From Mytilus edulis (Eukaryota > Mollusca > Bivalvia > Mytilida > Mytilidae), in contig NC_092354.1 in assembly GCF_963676685.1 (NCBI RefSeq), positions 72,590,178 to 72,654,177 on the forward strand: 64,000 bases of DNA. Direction: 5' to 3'. The position numbers and the translations under genes were made by a program. Within the stretch, counting starts at the first letter, position 1. Each line of letters begins with the position of its first letter. This document shows positions 31,326-43,258 of this stretch, piece after piece. The notes beneath the pieces were generated by a model that searched no databases, was not told where the DNA came from, and was given only the letters and a program-made list of their open reading frames with translations.

Positions 31326-31712
31326 TATGCTTTAAGAAAATAAAAAGATCAAACTATGTCACAGAATCTTTTTCTTGCTCAAAGTAAAATTATAATTAAA
31401 TTAATTTCGGTTCGAGACATTTACTATTAGAGTCACCTCCATATAATGACTTGGTTGATCAATTGATTCTAAAAACACATATATTTGGTATTTATTTTTT
31501 GATAATACAATAAATCAGTTTTATGTCATGAATTATATTTTACATTATTTAAAGTACATTGGAAAACTTCGTTTTGTACAGACAAGTTGAGGCATACATC
31601 TTTTTTTTTTGTTTCGATTGTTTTTTCACTCATTAAAGAACAGTTTTGATACACGGACATTTTTTAATAATATGTCCTCTCTATCGTGTGGTAATTCAAG
31701 TTTTGACTCCCT

Positions 31713-32938
31713 TCAAACAAATAAGTGAGGCAAAATAACTATCAAATCAAACAACGTAAATTGCTTTATATCTGCTCGAATTATTGGTGTGCAAAATGTG
31801 CACCGTTTTCGAATGAAAAATTGTGGAAATGTACTCAGACCGCTATGTTTGAAAGTTGAAATATATGTTAATTGTATTCCATTGCCACTAACGAGTTTCA
31901 TACGACCTTGACTTTCACTCGCAGTTACATGGAAATGCAAAATAACTCTTATTAAAATCGAAGACACACCTTCAACGTTTTTGAATATAGCACTTGATCC
32001 ATCTGTACAACCAATATTATATGTCGATGTATTTTGTTTATAATTATAGTTTACGAAAATTATGTTCCCACCTTCTTCGTGCATTAAATCATTGTACAAC
32101 AATCCCATTTCAAAGAGAATGGTGTTATTTGGTAGATATCTATTTTCATCAAATCTTATTTCAAGAGCAGACATAGAACTTTTAAAACGGTTCATATTCA
32201 CACTTTTTGTAAAAATATATGTAGATTTCGCATTAAGTAATGTAATATTTTGTGAGTTTAGTTTTTTTCTGTTAGCCAGCGTTTTGCTATCGAACGAAAT
32301 ATATAAACCTTCAGATAACGTAGACTTCTGGAATGACTGAGAGCTGGGTGATGATGTAATTATGGATATCGAAGTTAAACTGTTGTTATAATATATTGCG
32401 TACACTGGCCACAATAGATTATTGCCTGATATGTTTGTAAACGAGTGTGTGGAGAAATTAGAAATTATAAGCAAGTTTTCCTTTTCAGGTTGGAACCATA
32501 AACTGAAGTGAACTTCCCATAAACCACTGCTATTGTCCTCTTTCAGAAAAAAATCTGGAGGCGCGATTCGATCGTTATATCTTACACATACCCCATCGCC
32601 ACAGTGTGTACCATACACTACCCATGCATGTTCCTTATTATCACACAAATAGGACATATGAATATTCTTGTCAGTTAATCCAATTTCAAAAAGGACTGCC
32701 TCGTCATCTCCATCGTGTTCATCATTTCCAAGTTCCAAATCTTCAATCCGGACTGCAAGATCTATTTTGTACTCCTGATCATTTTTAAAAGGAAATTTTC
32801 CATAAATTCCCTGATTTTTAAAACGTCTTTCCTTGCATACTAGCCCGCTATAAGGTCGAGTAGAAACGGTTCTACTATCATAAGATCTACATGGAAACAT
32901 ATAATCACTGGTATCAAAAACAAAATGCATCTCCGGAA
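31713..32938 (-). CDS. TRIM-like gene exon 3: C-terminal exoplasmic-looking domain
   Basis: The acceptor is aatatttcag at 32939-32948; the first codon is completed by G from exon 2 (Val-Pro-Glu-Met). The stop is TGA at 31713-31715. The sequence has sequons (NSS, NFS, NIS, NNS, NIT, NNT, NTS), several Cys and no known motif I can name. It ends in a short hydrophobic tail (DLIVILPHLFV). Confidence 0.8.
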
Positions 32939-35900
32939 CTGAAATATTAAATAATAAGTAAAAATTTGATAATCCTCGCGTTTTCGTCAATAAATTGTGT
33001 ATGTGTACTGTAAAAAAAGTAAGATTCATCTCAATGAACCCACTAGTATCTTAAATTTTAAAACTTTCTTACCCGGAAATATTTTTCAAATATAGTGCTT
33101 TAATTGTTGAATATGTGCCATGCTTACCGGGAACGCTGTGACTATGTACGAAAAGTCATGGTCTTTCAACATGTGAATTTTAAATAACTTACTGAACAAG
33201 TTAACAATTTTTAACGTGCCCAAAGCATGCAACCACGTATCAAACTATTTGTGTCTTTTATGCCCATCCCATGGCACCACCCTTATAATTCTAAAGATTA
33301 TTATACTGTGTTACATTGTTAAAAAACGAAATTGGACAAACTTAAGGTTGTAAACAATAAAATTGAGAAAGGAAATAGGGAATGTGTCAAAACGACAACA
33401 ACACGACCATAGAGCAGTCAGCAACCAAAGGCCACCAATGGGTCTGCAATGTAGCAAGAAACTCCCGCACCCGGAGGCGTCCATCAGCTGTCCCCTTACT
33501 AAAATTAACGGTACCAATGTTCTTGCACCAGATGCGCATTTCGACAATACATGTTTATTCAGTGATGCTCGTGGCCAAAATATTTGAAATCCAAAGCTTA
33601 TATAAAAGATGAAGAGCTATAATCCAAAAGGTCCAAAAGGTATAGCCAAATCCGTGGAAGGAATCAGAGCTTTGCATGAGAGAGATACATTCCTTAATCA
33701 TAATAATTTCTATCAGTTTGTAACAGCAAAGGAGTAGGTCCGGTAAGACCCCTTTTTGGCCCCAAAATATAACAGTTTTACAAAATTGTTAAAATGAAAA
33801 CTTTTAGTTATTTATTGGACAGTTGAATGCTTCTGCTACATAAATATGGGCTGTTTTTGACAATACAATGCACATATATCGGGTTGTAGCGCCATTAAGT
33901 CGTGCTAAATTACTGAAATCTTCAAAATTCTAGCATTTTAGTTAAATTTTAGACGGTTTCCGTGTAAAACGAAAGTGGCCGCATTCGTGTTCATCCTTAA
34001 TATTGAAATGTAAGTTGTATTTTATGATACTACATAACATATATAAAGGTTGTGGATGAACACGGATGCGGCCACTTTCATTTTTGACAAAAACCATCTG
34101 TAAAGTGACATTTTTCAGCATATTTGGTAGATTTTTTTTTATATTTGAGCTGGAATCGGATCGTTTTTAATGACTAAATCAGTTAAAATCTTTCACATAA
34201 ACTAATTGAATCAAGTGAAATAGACATTTAAGTGTTTAAAAAGTGGTCAAAATCTTTCGTCAGATGAAACTGAAATTTGAGGCCAAAATGAGTCCTTACC
34301 GGACCTACTCCTTTTAATAACACAAAAAATCCGTATTTGCATGCCAGTACCGAAGTACTGGCTACTGGGCTTGTGATAATCTCGGGGACTAATAGTCCAC
34401 CAGCAGAGGCATCGACCCAGTGGTATTTATAAAATTAACGGTACCAATTTTCTTACACCAGATGCGCATTTCGACAATACATGTCTCTTCATTGATGCTC
34501 GTGGCCAAAATATTTGAAATCCCTTAAAATATGTATACTACTTCAGTGATAATGGACGTCATACTAAACTCCGAATTCAAGCAAGAAAACAATCAGTCGG
34601 ACCTATGTACAAACAAATACAATACCACGAAAAACATAGCAACAAACGTCAATGGTTTACCCCGATGTATCGATACGGATGCGTGGCGGGGTGATACATA
34701 TGTTTACGTGCTCCTACCCTCTCAGTTCATGTCGTTAGTTGCGTAACATCTCAATATAAGAACACAAATCAGTAGAATACGAATGGAAACATCAAATTGA
34801 TTCAAGGCACAAAAGAAACTAACAAAACACTAAAGACACAAAATATTGTTTGTGTAGCTAAATCAGCTACTATAAACTAGTTCAAGCCAATAACAACACA
34901 TACAAAAGTTATATTTCAAAGACAAAATATCAAGTTGTATTCAGTCAATAGATTAGGTGTATAGTCTAAAGACGTTATAAACATACAGTTTTCATAAAAG
35001 ATAACATACCTTCATCTGTATACCAAAGCGGTATGTGTTTATCATAAAAATGATAAAGAGTAAACAAAATCATAATTATCAGCATAAACATTCCAAATGC
35101 TCCTTTACAACAATAGTCAGCGAATGTGGAAAATGTATCATAAAGAACTGATACACGTGATGGATTGTATAATGGAATTGGGGTTTGTATGCAACTTACA
35201 CCATCAGTTAGGCCTAAAACAGAAATATAAAAGATTAAGATAAGAAAGGCTGTGTAAATTTTCCAATTAAAAACTAGCTTCTCTCTTAATCATAATCGTC
35301 TTTTTGATGTGACGGTATGCACTTGGTTTGTTCTTTAACCACATTTTATTTTGTATCCTTAACACTCCTTACACTCGTGACTTATTTTTCAGAAACCTTC
35401 AACCCATGTGCCGATTCATTTAATTGTAACAAGAATAACCTTTCGAGCAAATCATGTTATATAAGGCAACATTAAGGGTAATATAAGTAAAAACAAAATA
35501 ACATAAAATTGCAAAAGGAAATGAGGAATGTGTCAAAGCGACAACAACCCGAGCAGAGCAGACAACAGCCGAAGGCCACCTATGGGTCTTCAATGTAGCG
35601 AGAAACTCCCACACTCGAAGGCGTCCTTCAGTTGGCCCCTTAAAAAATATGTATACTAGTACAGTGATAATGGACATCATACTAAACTCCGAATTATACA
35701 CAAGAAACTAAAATTAAAAATCATACAAGACTGACAAAGGCCAGAGGCTCCTGACCTGGGACAGGCGCAAAATTGCGGCGGGGTTAAACATGTTCATGAG
35801 ATCTCAACCCTCCTCCTATAACTCTAGCCAATGTAGAAAAGTAAACGCATAACAATACGCACATTAAAATTCAGTTCAGGAGAAGTCCGATGTCAGAAGA

Positions 35901-38005
35901 TGTAACAAAAGAAAATAAATAAAATGACAATAATACATAAATAACAACAGACTACTACCAGTTAACTGATATGCCAACTCCAGATCTTAATTAAACTGAT
36001 TGAAAGATTATGTCTTCATCATATGAATATCAGGCACAATCCCTCCCGTTAGGGGTTTAGTATCATACTATCATAAAATATATGAGAAGAACATAACCCG
36101 TGTCATGCCAACAACTGTATTTTTTTAATAAGTGTGTTTAGATCCGATGCAAAGATGCTATATAAAAATGTGTTAAATGCAACAGGCTAAATAGTTTCTA
36201 TACCAGACATATAGATTTATACACTGCAACAAGTGTAGTACGATATTTCTCAACTCCAGACAGTTAAATTTTATTATTTAAAGCGCGAGGCTTGCCGAAC
36301 TTTTAAATAATTAAAATTTAACTGTCGAGAGTGGAAAAATATCTTAATACACGAGTTACAGTGGTGGAATCTGTTTCTCTTATGGTTTTTATCTTTCCTT
36401 TTCAAAGATTTGTGGAAAGTTGTGTACTTTTGATGTGACGTCATTAGGCATGAGCGCCTGTGTACATGACCTCACAATAAAAAAATTCAGAAGTGAGTAG
36501 AAACATTTTTCTCACACCGGTCAGGAAATGTGAAAATAGCACAGAAATTAGAAAAACGTGTTTCGTCCATGAAAGACTCACGCGAAAAGTTCAATGTTAA
36601 TTGTAAGTGAATTTCACGTGAAAAATACGTGATATATAATTGAAATTTCGATGTTATTCTCATGCGACTCATGCTGTTCTTAGCAAACATTTTTTTTTTT
36701 GACTTAATAACGCCGTTTTGACAAAAACAGCGGAGACAGTGTATTAGGTCAAGCATGGAACAGAACTATCATCTGTCAAATTAAATTATGAAAAGACAGT
36801 TTTATCACCAAGTTTAGAAAATAAATTATGTGTTTTCCGATATATGTAAATTACCTACCTGGGTCTAATGTAGTTTCATGAAATCTTTCTATAATATTTT
36901 CGTAAGCAGTAACAAGTACGTCCAGTTCCCCTGTTTGGTTAGTTCCTTGGATTTCTATTTTTTCTAACTCGATGTTTAGCAAATGGTGCAAATTTTCTAT
37001 AACAACCGGTTCAAGCGTAATAAAGGAAATTGCACTTGCAGTCTGCAGTAACTGTTCAATAGTATTACAACATTCAGTTGCATTTTGTAAATACACAGAA
37101 TATGTTTCCTTGTCCTTATGAAGATGTATCATATTTTCTTTCTCTGATGTTCTAACACGTTCAATAATACGTTGGGCTTTGTCGTAAACGCTCTGTATAC
37201 CCTTTGAGGATACAAGTTGAACCTTTTCATTGTATCTATGAGACTGATTCAAGAAATGGTCAATTTTCATTTTCGATCTGTGTTCAAGTACTTTAACGGT
37301 AACCACTCTTTTCTTTAAATCAGCGAGTAATTTTTGGACTGATTCTCTACGGTGGTTAAACGTCAAATTGATATCTTCTACCTCGTGGGACCAGTGTTCT
37401 GTGATAGCACATATCGCACATAAGATTTTCTGGCATTTAGAGCTCCGACAGAAAAATTTTAAGCATCCATTTTCATGGCCTTTCTTTTTGCAAATTTCGT
37501 CATCTTTAACCGTTTCTAGGTTATGTGCAATCTTTGTCAATGTATGCATTGGCTTTTCACGTTTGTGTCTGCTTTTGCATTGGGAACAAATATTTACACT
37601 ACAGTTTTCACATTTACATACTATCTTAGTTATTTCCATACAGATGTTACACCTTTTGGAAGAATGTTTCGCGAATTTTTCAAGAAAAGCAGTTAAATCT
37701 CTTCTGGTATTATCTTTTGGTAAGCAGGAGAAATCATTCGTTTTAATGTCATGTGTCTTTTTGCATAAAGGACACGTCAAAGTATTTCTGTTATGAAGTG
37801 ATGAAATACACTTTAAGCAAAATGTATGAAGACAAGGTAAAAGTTTTGGAATATGATTATCTTCGTCGAACGCCTCGGTACATATCCCACATTCCAAATA
37901 TCTTTGTTGCAATTCAGTGATAAGTTCACCTCCATTTTTATCAGACATTTTTTCAATCTTATCTACAATTAAGTATTTTGGAATTATAATTTGCATTTTC
38001 ATCAT
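31713..38005 (-). CDS. Membrane-anchored TRIM-like protein (RING, two B-boxes, coiled coil, TM, exoplasmic domain)
   Basis: Three exons (38005-36859, 35213-35010, 32938-31713) join in phase 1 at both introns, giving about 858 residues. The RING (C3HC4) suggests E3 ubiquitin ligase activity. B-boxes and a coiled coil follow, so the first part is a standard TRIM. Exon 2 adds a ~20-residue hydrophobic segment, residues ~420-439. Exon 3 is a ~405-residue domain with many N-glycosylation sequons and cysteines. This implies N-in/C-out topology, with the ligase in the cytosol and the C-terminal domain outside or in a lumen. Translation may start at 38005 or at the later Met of MSDKNGG. The C-terminal domain is not recognised and may contain two related halves (AVLFEIGL ..., TILFEMGL ...). 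A receptor-like or immune role is inference. Confidence 0.78.
33355..33498 (-). repeat. Penelope-type 3' tail, part 1 (split by the retrozyme)
   Basis: Reverse complement of the tail at 57010-57165: 'gaatgtgtcaaaacgacaacaacacga', 'gggtctgcaatgtagc', 'actcccgcacccggaggcgtcc'. It continues at 34521-34580 after the inserted retrozyme. Confidence 0.75.
33525..33568 (-). ncRNA. Hammerhead ribozyme, decayed core (copy C)
   Basis: Stem I GCATCA/TGGTGC, stem III TGC/GCA, GAAA and cleavage C are kept. The core reads CTGAATA instead of CTGANGA (G8 lost), so cleavage is not expected. Confidence 0.7.
33731..34311. mobile_element. Spy-like non-autonomous TIR element, copy 2
   Basis: 581 bp, with termini GGAGTAGGTCCGGTAAG in perfect inverted orientation. 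It lies between AAA (33728-33730) and TTT (34312-34314). The retrozyme copy at 43347-43375 shows the empty site AAATTT, proving precise insertion with no duplication or loss. This matches the described behaviour of Spy transposons. Confidence 0.88.
34455..34498 (-). ncRNA. Hammerhead ribozyme, decayed core (copy D)
   Basis: ATGAAGA replaces CTGAAGA (C3 changed); stem II GACA/TGTC, GAAA, stem III TGC/GCA and cleavage C are intact, and stem I is nearly so. Probably inactive. Confidence 0.7.
34521..34580 (-). repeat. Penelope-type 3' tail, part 2
   Basis: 'cccttaaaatatgtatacta...gataatggacgtcatactaaactccgaatt' continues the tail broken at 33498, as the intact copy at 35635-35700 shows. Confidence 0.75.
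35010..35213 (-). CDS. TRIM-like gene exon 2: transmembrane segment
   Basis: 204 bp between tctgttttag and GTATGTTAT. In the phase set by exon 1 it has no stop and reads DGVSCIQTPIPLY ... CCKGAFGMFMLIIMILFTL ... WYTDE. The hydrophobic run is a good single-pass membrane helix with a Lys before it. The phase fits exon 3 exactly. Confidence 0.8.
35480..35910 (-). repeat. Penelope-type 3' tail (solo)
   Basis: Reverse complement of 56760-57170: 'gtgtcaaagcgacaacaaccc', 'aaggcgtccttcagttggccc', 'aggctcctgacctgggacaggcgca' and 'aagtccgatgtcagaagatg'. No RT is attached. It lies in intron 1 of the TRIM-like gene. Confidence 0.75.
36226..36356. mobile_element. Palindromic MITE-like element
   Basis: 'gatatttctcaactccagacagttaaattttattatttaaa' is inverted as 'tttaaataattaaaatttaactgtcgagagtggaaaaatatc' around an 18-bp GC-richer centre (gcgcgaggcttgccgaac). 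It has no ORF. Confidence 0.65.
36859..38005 (-). CDS. TRIM-like gene exon 1: RING, B-boxes, coiled coil
   Basis: RING: CGICTEAF ... CLHTFCLKC ... CPLCKK (residues ~39-81). B-box 1: CNICME ... CENCSVNICSQC. B-box 2: CLKFFCRSSKCQKILCAICAITEHWSH. A coiled-coil region follows. The donor GTAGGT is at 36858-36853; without splicing the frame would stop two codons later, just past the GT. Confidence 0.9.
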
Positions 38006-39040
38006 GTTTTAATAGTTTAAAAAATAAGCACATATTGTCGATTTCGTCGGATAGATTTACAGTATATAATTATAAAGTTCTGAAGGAGGAGATTACTGTT
38101 TTATTTATTTTTTAGCTCCAACGACATCAATTGGTGATTTGATTGTCACAAATTAAGTTAACTGGCGAAACGTTACCTACTTGTAGATATTGTCCCGAAT
38201 TCGTGTGATTTCAAAATCAAAAATCATTATGAATATAGTGCTATGTTTTGGGTAGCTTTTATGTTGGAAAACATGTTACAAACAATTTTAAGGCATCACA
38301 GTACGTTTTTCTGTCAGTCGAGGAAAACCATCCATATTCAAAAATTTAAGAAAAAGACATTGATATAAAATGTGCACCAAACAAAACAAAATATATCAAT
38401 ATGTCGAATTTGTTTTATTTATTTCTTAAATGATTGTCCTGGTAGTTATTAATATTTTAAATCAAAAATGAGTTTGAACATGCACGTTTGTTTTTTTTTT
38501 AAATTTGATTTGATGCTCCAAAATGTTTACTTATAAACAAATTTTAAGCCTAAATACACACTATAACCTCTCTATTTAAGTCTAACTGAAATGAAAATAG
38601 ATCAATGTTTTAATACGTCTTATCGCAAAATATAAACTGTCTTAATGCCAGTAATTTAATCAACGATCAACCGTAGGAGACGTACACGTTTGTTTTGAGA
38701 TTTATTATATCATAAGCTAAGCAATCGCATGGTACATGAAGCAATAATAGATGATACCAAACAGGGTATCATATATCCTAAATGGACGAATGGTGGAATA
38801 GTAAAATCACAAAAATAATGAACTTCAAGGAAATTTCAAAACAAAAAGTGCCTTATCAAAAGGCAAAACCAAACGCTCAAAGACATCAAACGAATGGATA
38901 ACTGTCATATTCTATATGTAGTCCACCGTTGAAGACACAATTTGATACTAATGATATCAACAACATTTGGAACAATTAAAATGTCTTATACTCACATATT
39001 TATAATCGCAGCTAGTTAATACTCAGACGTTTGAATCTAT
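38006..39040. other. Intergenic stretch
   Basis: AT-rich sequence between the TRIM-like gene start and a LINE relic. It would hold the TRIM-like promoter, but no core motif is clear. Confidence 0.35.
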
Positions 39041-39048
39041 AAAATACT

Positions 39049-41450
39049 ATGGAAAAAAATAAAAGTTTCTGTTACTTAGATTACATAATTTTAGTGAAAG
39101 AAAAATCAGATTCAATATTTAAATTAAAAAGTGGAAAAGCATGTGGACTAGATGAAATTCCTGTTGAAATGTTGAAAGCTGGTTCCTCTATATTAAATCC
39201 TCTGCTTCAAAGACTCTTAAATGTAGTGCTGTCTTCAGGTCAATACCATACACAGTGGTCATCCGCATATTTGTCAGCAATTTTAAAAAGCGGTAACCCC
39301 TGCAAACCAGAAAATCACCGTGATTTTGCAATTAATTCCTGCCTTGGTAAATTATTCAACTCTATTTTGAATAAAAAGTTAGATAAATTTTTAGAAGAAA
39401 AAAAGATAATAAGTAAATCACAAATTGGGTTTGAAAAAAATCAAGAACTTCTGATCATATGTTTGTTTTAAAAATCCTAATCGAAAGATACATTAACAAA
39501 AAGAAAGGTGGAAACTATTTGATTGCTTTGTCGACCTTAACAAAGCATTTAGTACTGTTATTCATGCAGGCATAAAATATAAACTTTAAAATCTAAATAT
39601 AACAGGCACATTTTATTCTATTTTCAAACATATGTATAGTAAAAATAAACTATGTGTAAAAATAAAAAATGAAATAACCCCTATCTTTAGATCTTTTATA
39701 GGAGTTAGACAGGGCGTATTAAGCCCAGATATTTTCAAATTGTTTATAAGTGATATGCCAGAAACTTTTTCATCATATACTGACCATGTTGACCTAAATG
39801 ACAACAGACTTGATTGTCTTATGTATGCAGATGGCATTGTGATTTTTTCTGAAACACAACCTGGTTTACAAGAGAGAATTGATAAGTTACAATTGTATTG
39901 CTCAAAATGGTGTTAAATGCAAACCTTAATAAAACAAAAGTTTTAATGTTTAACAAAACCGGAAAACATTTTGATTGCTCAGTGTATTTTAATGGGCAAC
40001 ATCTTCAAAATGTAAAATGTTATAAGTACCTAGGAATTACTTTTGTATCTAGTGGTAAATTTACACATTGTAAAGATGAGCTATACAAGAAATCTATGGA
40101 AGCTTGTTTTGGATTACAACAATGCCTAGCATCATCAAATCCTAGCGTCTCAACTTTAATGCACCTTTATGACCATACAATTAAACCTATTTTAATGTAT
40201 GGCAGTGAAATATGGGGAATGTTTTCAACCACTTCAGTGGCATGTAAGGAGAGTAACGATTATATTTCAGAAAAGGTTTATTCAAAAGACATATCTGAAA
40301 AGTCGCACACAAACTTCATGACATATATTCTTGGGGTTAACAGAAAAGAAGGTAATTTTGCTGTTATGTGTTAATTAGGAAAATTTCCTGTATATTTTTC
40401 AGTTTTATTGGCAGTGTTATAATATGTTCATAGGTTAGAGAACACAAAGGATGGTTTATTTCATGATGCAGATATTTGTAATAAAAAATAACATGCAAAC
40501 AATAACACTATATGGTTATCTAGTATTGACTATTTAATGAAAGAACTAGACTTACCAAACTTAAATGTAAGTGTTGGCCGTTTATGTACTATAGTTAAGA
40601 ATAAATTATGTACAAGTTTTCATAATCATTGGAAAGAATTTAGAGAAAATACTGTCAAATCAGGTAGAGGTAAACTCTTGACCTATTTTTCAATTAAACA
40701 TTTTTTTGGTACAGAAAAATATCTGCAATTAAAAGAATTTAAAGATAGACAAGCGCTGTGCAAGATCAGAATAAGTGCACATCCCCTAAAAGTAGAGAGA
40801 GATAGATATGCTAAAACCTATACAGATAAATCACAAACATTATGTAAAAAATGCACCTTAGATAAAGTTAAAGACGAAGAACATTTTATATGTCAGTGTC
40901 CCCTTTATAACTGTTTAAGAAAAGAATTTCATGATAATATCTCAATAGGTTGTAAAAATTTTTAAAAGTTAAGCCAAAGGAGAAGGTATGATAAGCTATC
41001 TAATTGGCCCCCTATTTTAGTGAAAAATTATAGACAATTGTTTTTCTGAAATATATGTTTTTTAACTTCCATAAATATCGAACTAATAAAAACATAATTG
41101 GCTTTTTATTCAAGAAAACTGAGATCTACTGAAAAATATTGCCATTTATATTAATAAATGTTTGGAACTAAGAAAACTAACAGTATAGTAAAGATATTGT
41201 TTTATTTAAGACGTTGAGAATATTTGCCTGTTAATAATAGATACATTGAATTTGTTATGCCTTTTTATGTATATGGCTCTGATCTGTATGTAGATTAACA
41301 TCTACGAAATAGTTAAATTCTTATTTATGATTTATGTCAACATTATTGTAACAATTATAAAAATTATTGTTGTAAATTACTTTGCTCTTCATGGGCCCTT
41401 TAATTCGAAAAAAATATCCTATATTATCTTATCTTATCTTAGACTAACTA
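39049..41450 (+). pseudogene. Decayed non-LTR retrotransposon (RT and 3' zinc tail)
   Basis: In several frames: KSGKACGLDEIPVEMLK (RT fingers), KSQIGF, FIGVRQGVLSPDIFKLFISDM, LMYADGIVIF (active site YADG rather than YADD), LNKTKVLMFNKTG, YKYLGITF, LYDHTIKPILMYGSEIWG, then the tail CKKCTLDKVKDEEHFICQCPLY. It ends near 41450 with a 'ttatcttatctta' repeat. Frameshifts and the YADG change make it dead. It is related in tail style to 320-559. Confidence 0.75.
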
Positions 41451-42389
41451 TTGCATTGAAAATACCCCGCTCCTGCTGAATATATATATATATATATCAT
41501 ACATCTATCTACACCTTCGGTCCTAATAAATCCTTTTCTTCAATAATTCGGCTTTTTTTCGTTCGTGATGGTAAATCCAGAAAAGCGCTTTGGACACATA
41601 AAATTTTAACGTGTCGCTTACACCTTTTTTTTTATATAGAAGACAACATTTGCTATTTTGTATCCGTACTGTTGATTTGCTTTTGTATTTTCTATGACCC
41701 CTTGTTTTTGTCACCAGTAATCGTAAGTCTAAAGTGTTATCCTATGTATGTATCTAGTTTACACAAATGTCTATTACTGTTTCAGTACACACGATTCCCC
41801 ATTTCAACAATAAAGGTTACAAAAACTACATAAATTAGACATGCGAATTAACTAAACCATTAAATAAAACTTCAACAACTGCACGAACAACTGACTTGTT
41901 TAAAGCATAAGAATAAACTATATACTATTTGTTTTTACATGCATAAGATTATTTTTTGTCAATATATTACCCCTCGGTTTAACGATATTTTAGAATATTA
42001 TTAATTCGTATATTTTAACAAATTTGATTCGTTTAGGGATAGTCACATGTTAAACTATATTTTCGAAGGTAGAGAGAAAACGGCGGATAGCAAAAAGCAT
42101 ATTGACCGGCAAAAAGCATATTGCACGGTTATTTTTAGAATATCTAAAAACCGATATACTTTGTGACGTCATGTAATGAATTTCAGGATATTGTTTATCG
42201 TTTTGAAACAAATGATATCTGTGATCGATTATTTGACGAAATAAAATCTTCAAATACATAAGATGTCCAAAAAAAAGTAAATGAAAAAACTACTAATATG
42301 TTGTTATTGTCAAGGAGACAATGTAATATCTATAAAGTTCCAACAAACCTAAATGACGATTTTGATACAAACATGGTCGGAAATTAATA
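41451..42389. other. Non-coding stretch
   Basis: AT-rich with a TA microsatellite at about 41481-41497. No gene recognised. Confidence 0.4.
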
Positions 42390-42515
42390 ATATAACAAAT
42401 ATAGCCTTTGTATGAGGTCAATACAGGATATATCGACTTCGTCCTGAGTCAATATACTTCTTTCAGGTCAATATATCCTTGTATCGACCTCATACAAAGG
42501 CTATATTTGTATAAT
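42390..42515. mobile_element. Long palindrome (~47-bp arms)
   Basis: The left arm 'acaaatatagcctttgtatgaggtc...ggatatatcga' is matched by its reverse complement ending 'gacctcatacaaaggctatatttgt', with about 45 of 48 positions paired around a ~30-bp centre. It is probably a MITE. Confidence 0.7.
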
Positions 42516-43258
42516 ATATTCACTACCCGTTTCGAGATAAAATTAGACTATAGAACACGACATGAAAGAATCTCTAATTGTGTTATCATTCTGGTCAATG
42601 TTTAATCATTGTTTTGCATACATGTTAATAAAGGCAACAGTAGTATATCAATGTTCAAAAGTCATGAATCGATTGAGAGAAAACAAATCCGGGTTACAAA
42701 CTAAAACGAGGGAAACACACCAATTATAGAAAACATAGAAACAATAGAAACTGTAAAGTGCAACAAAAACAAACGACAATGCAACACACACAGAAACAAA
42801 CTATACGATAGCAACAGCCATGTTCCAGAATTGGTACAAGACATTTCAAGGAACTGGGTTGTACCTGGTTTCGTTGCTAGCCAAACATCGATTTGTGTGG
42901 CAATGTTAAATAAACCACTAAAATGACAAATTTAAATGACAGGAATGTTGTATACTGTAAAATAAAATGCAAGAACATTCAGGACAGAGAAATACACAAA
43001 GAATCAATACAATAGTACATTTCTGCATGCTAACCACAAAATAACAATGAACACGTAAAACAACCTAGGACAGCACATACAAACAGCACAACAGAACCAC
43101 GAACTGTTTGTCAAACGACTGTGTCAACACCAAAATAAGTGACGTCACAGGTAAATTTCTTTAAATTGAATACAATTCAGTATGAGTGTCATTATGTTAT
43201 TTCATTCATTAATAACAATTACACAAATTTCAATACAGAGTTGTGTTAGATATTAGAT

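Larger units (their letters stand above)
33499..34520 (-). mobile_element. Hammerhead retrozyme dimer inserted in a Penelope-type tail
   Basis: The insert is flanked by CCCTTA (33493-33498 and 34521-34526), which occurs once in the uninterrupted tail at 35630-35645. It carries two hammerhead motifs whose predicted cut sites are 930 bp apart. Removing the 581-bp TIR element inside leaves a 349-bp monomer. It also has the UUCG-loop hairpin at 34343-34362. It lies in intron 2 of the TRIM-like gene. Confidence 0.8.
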
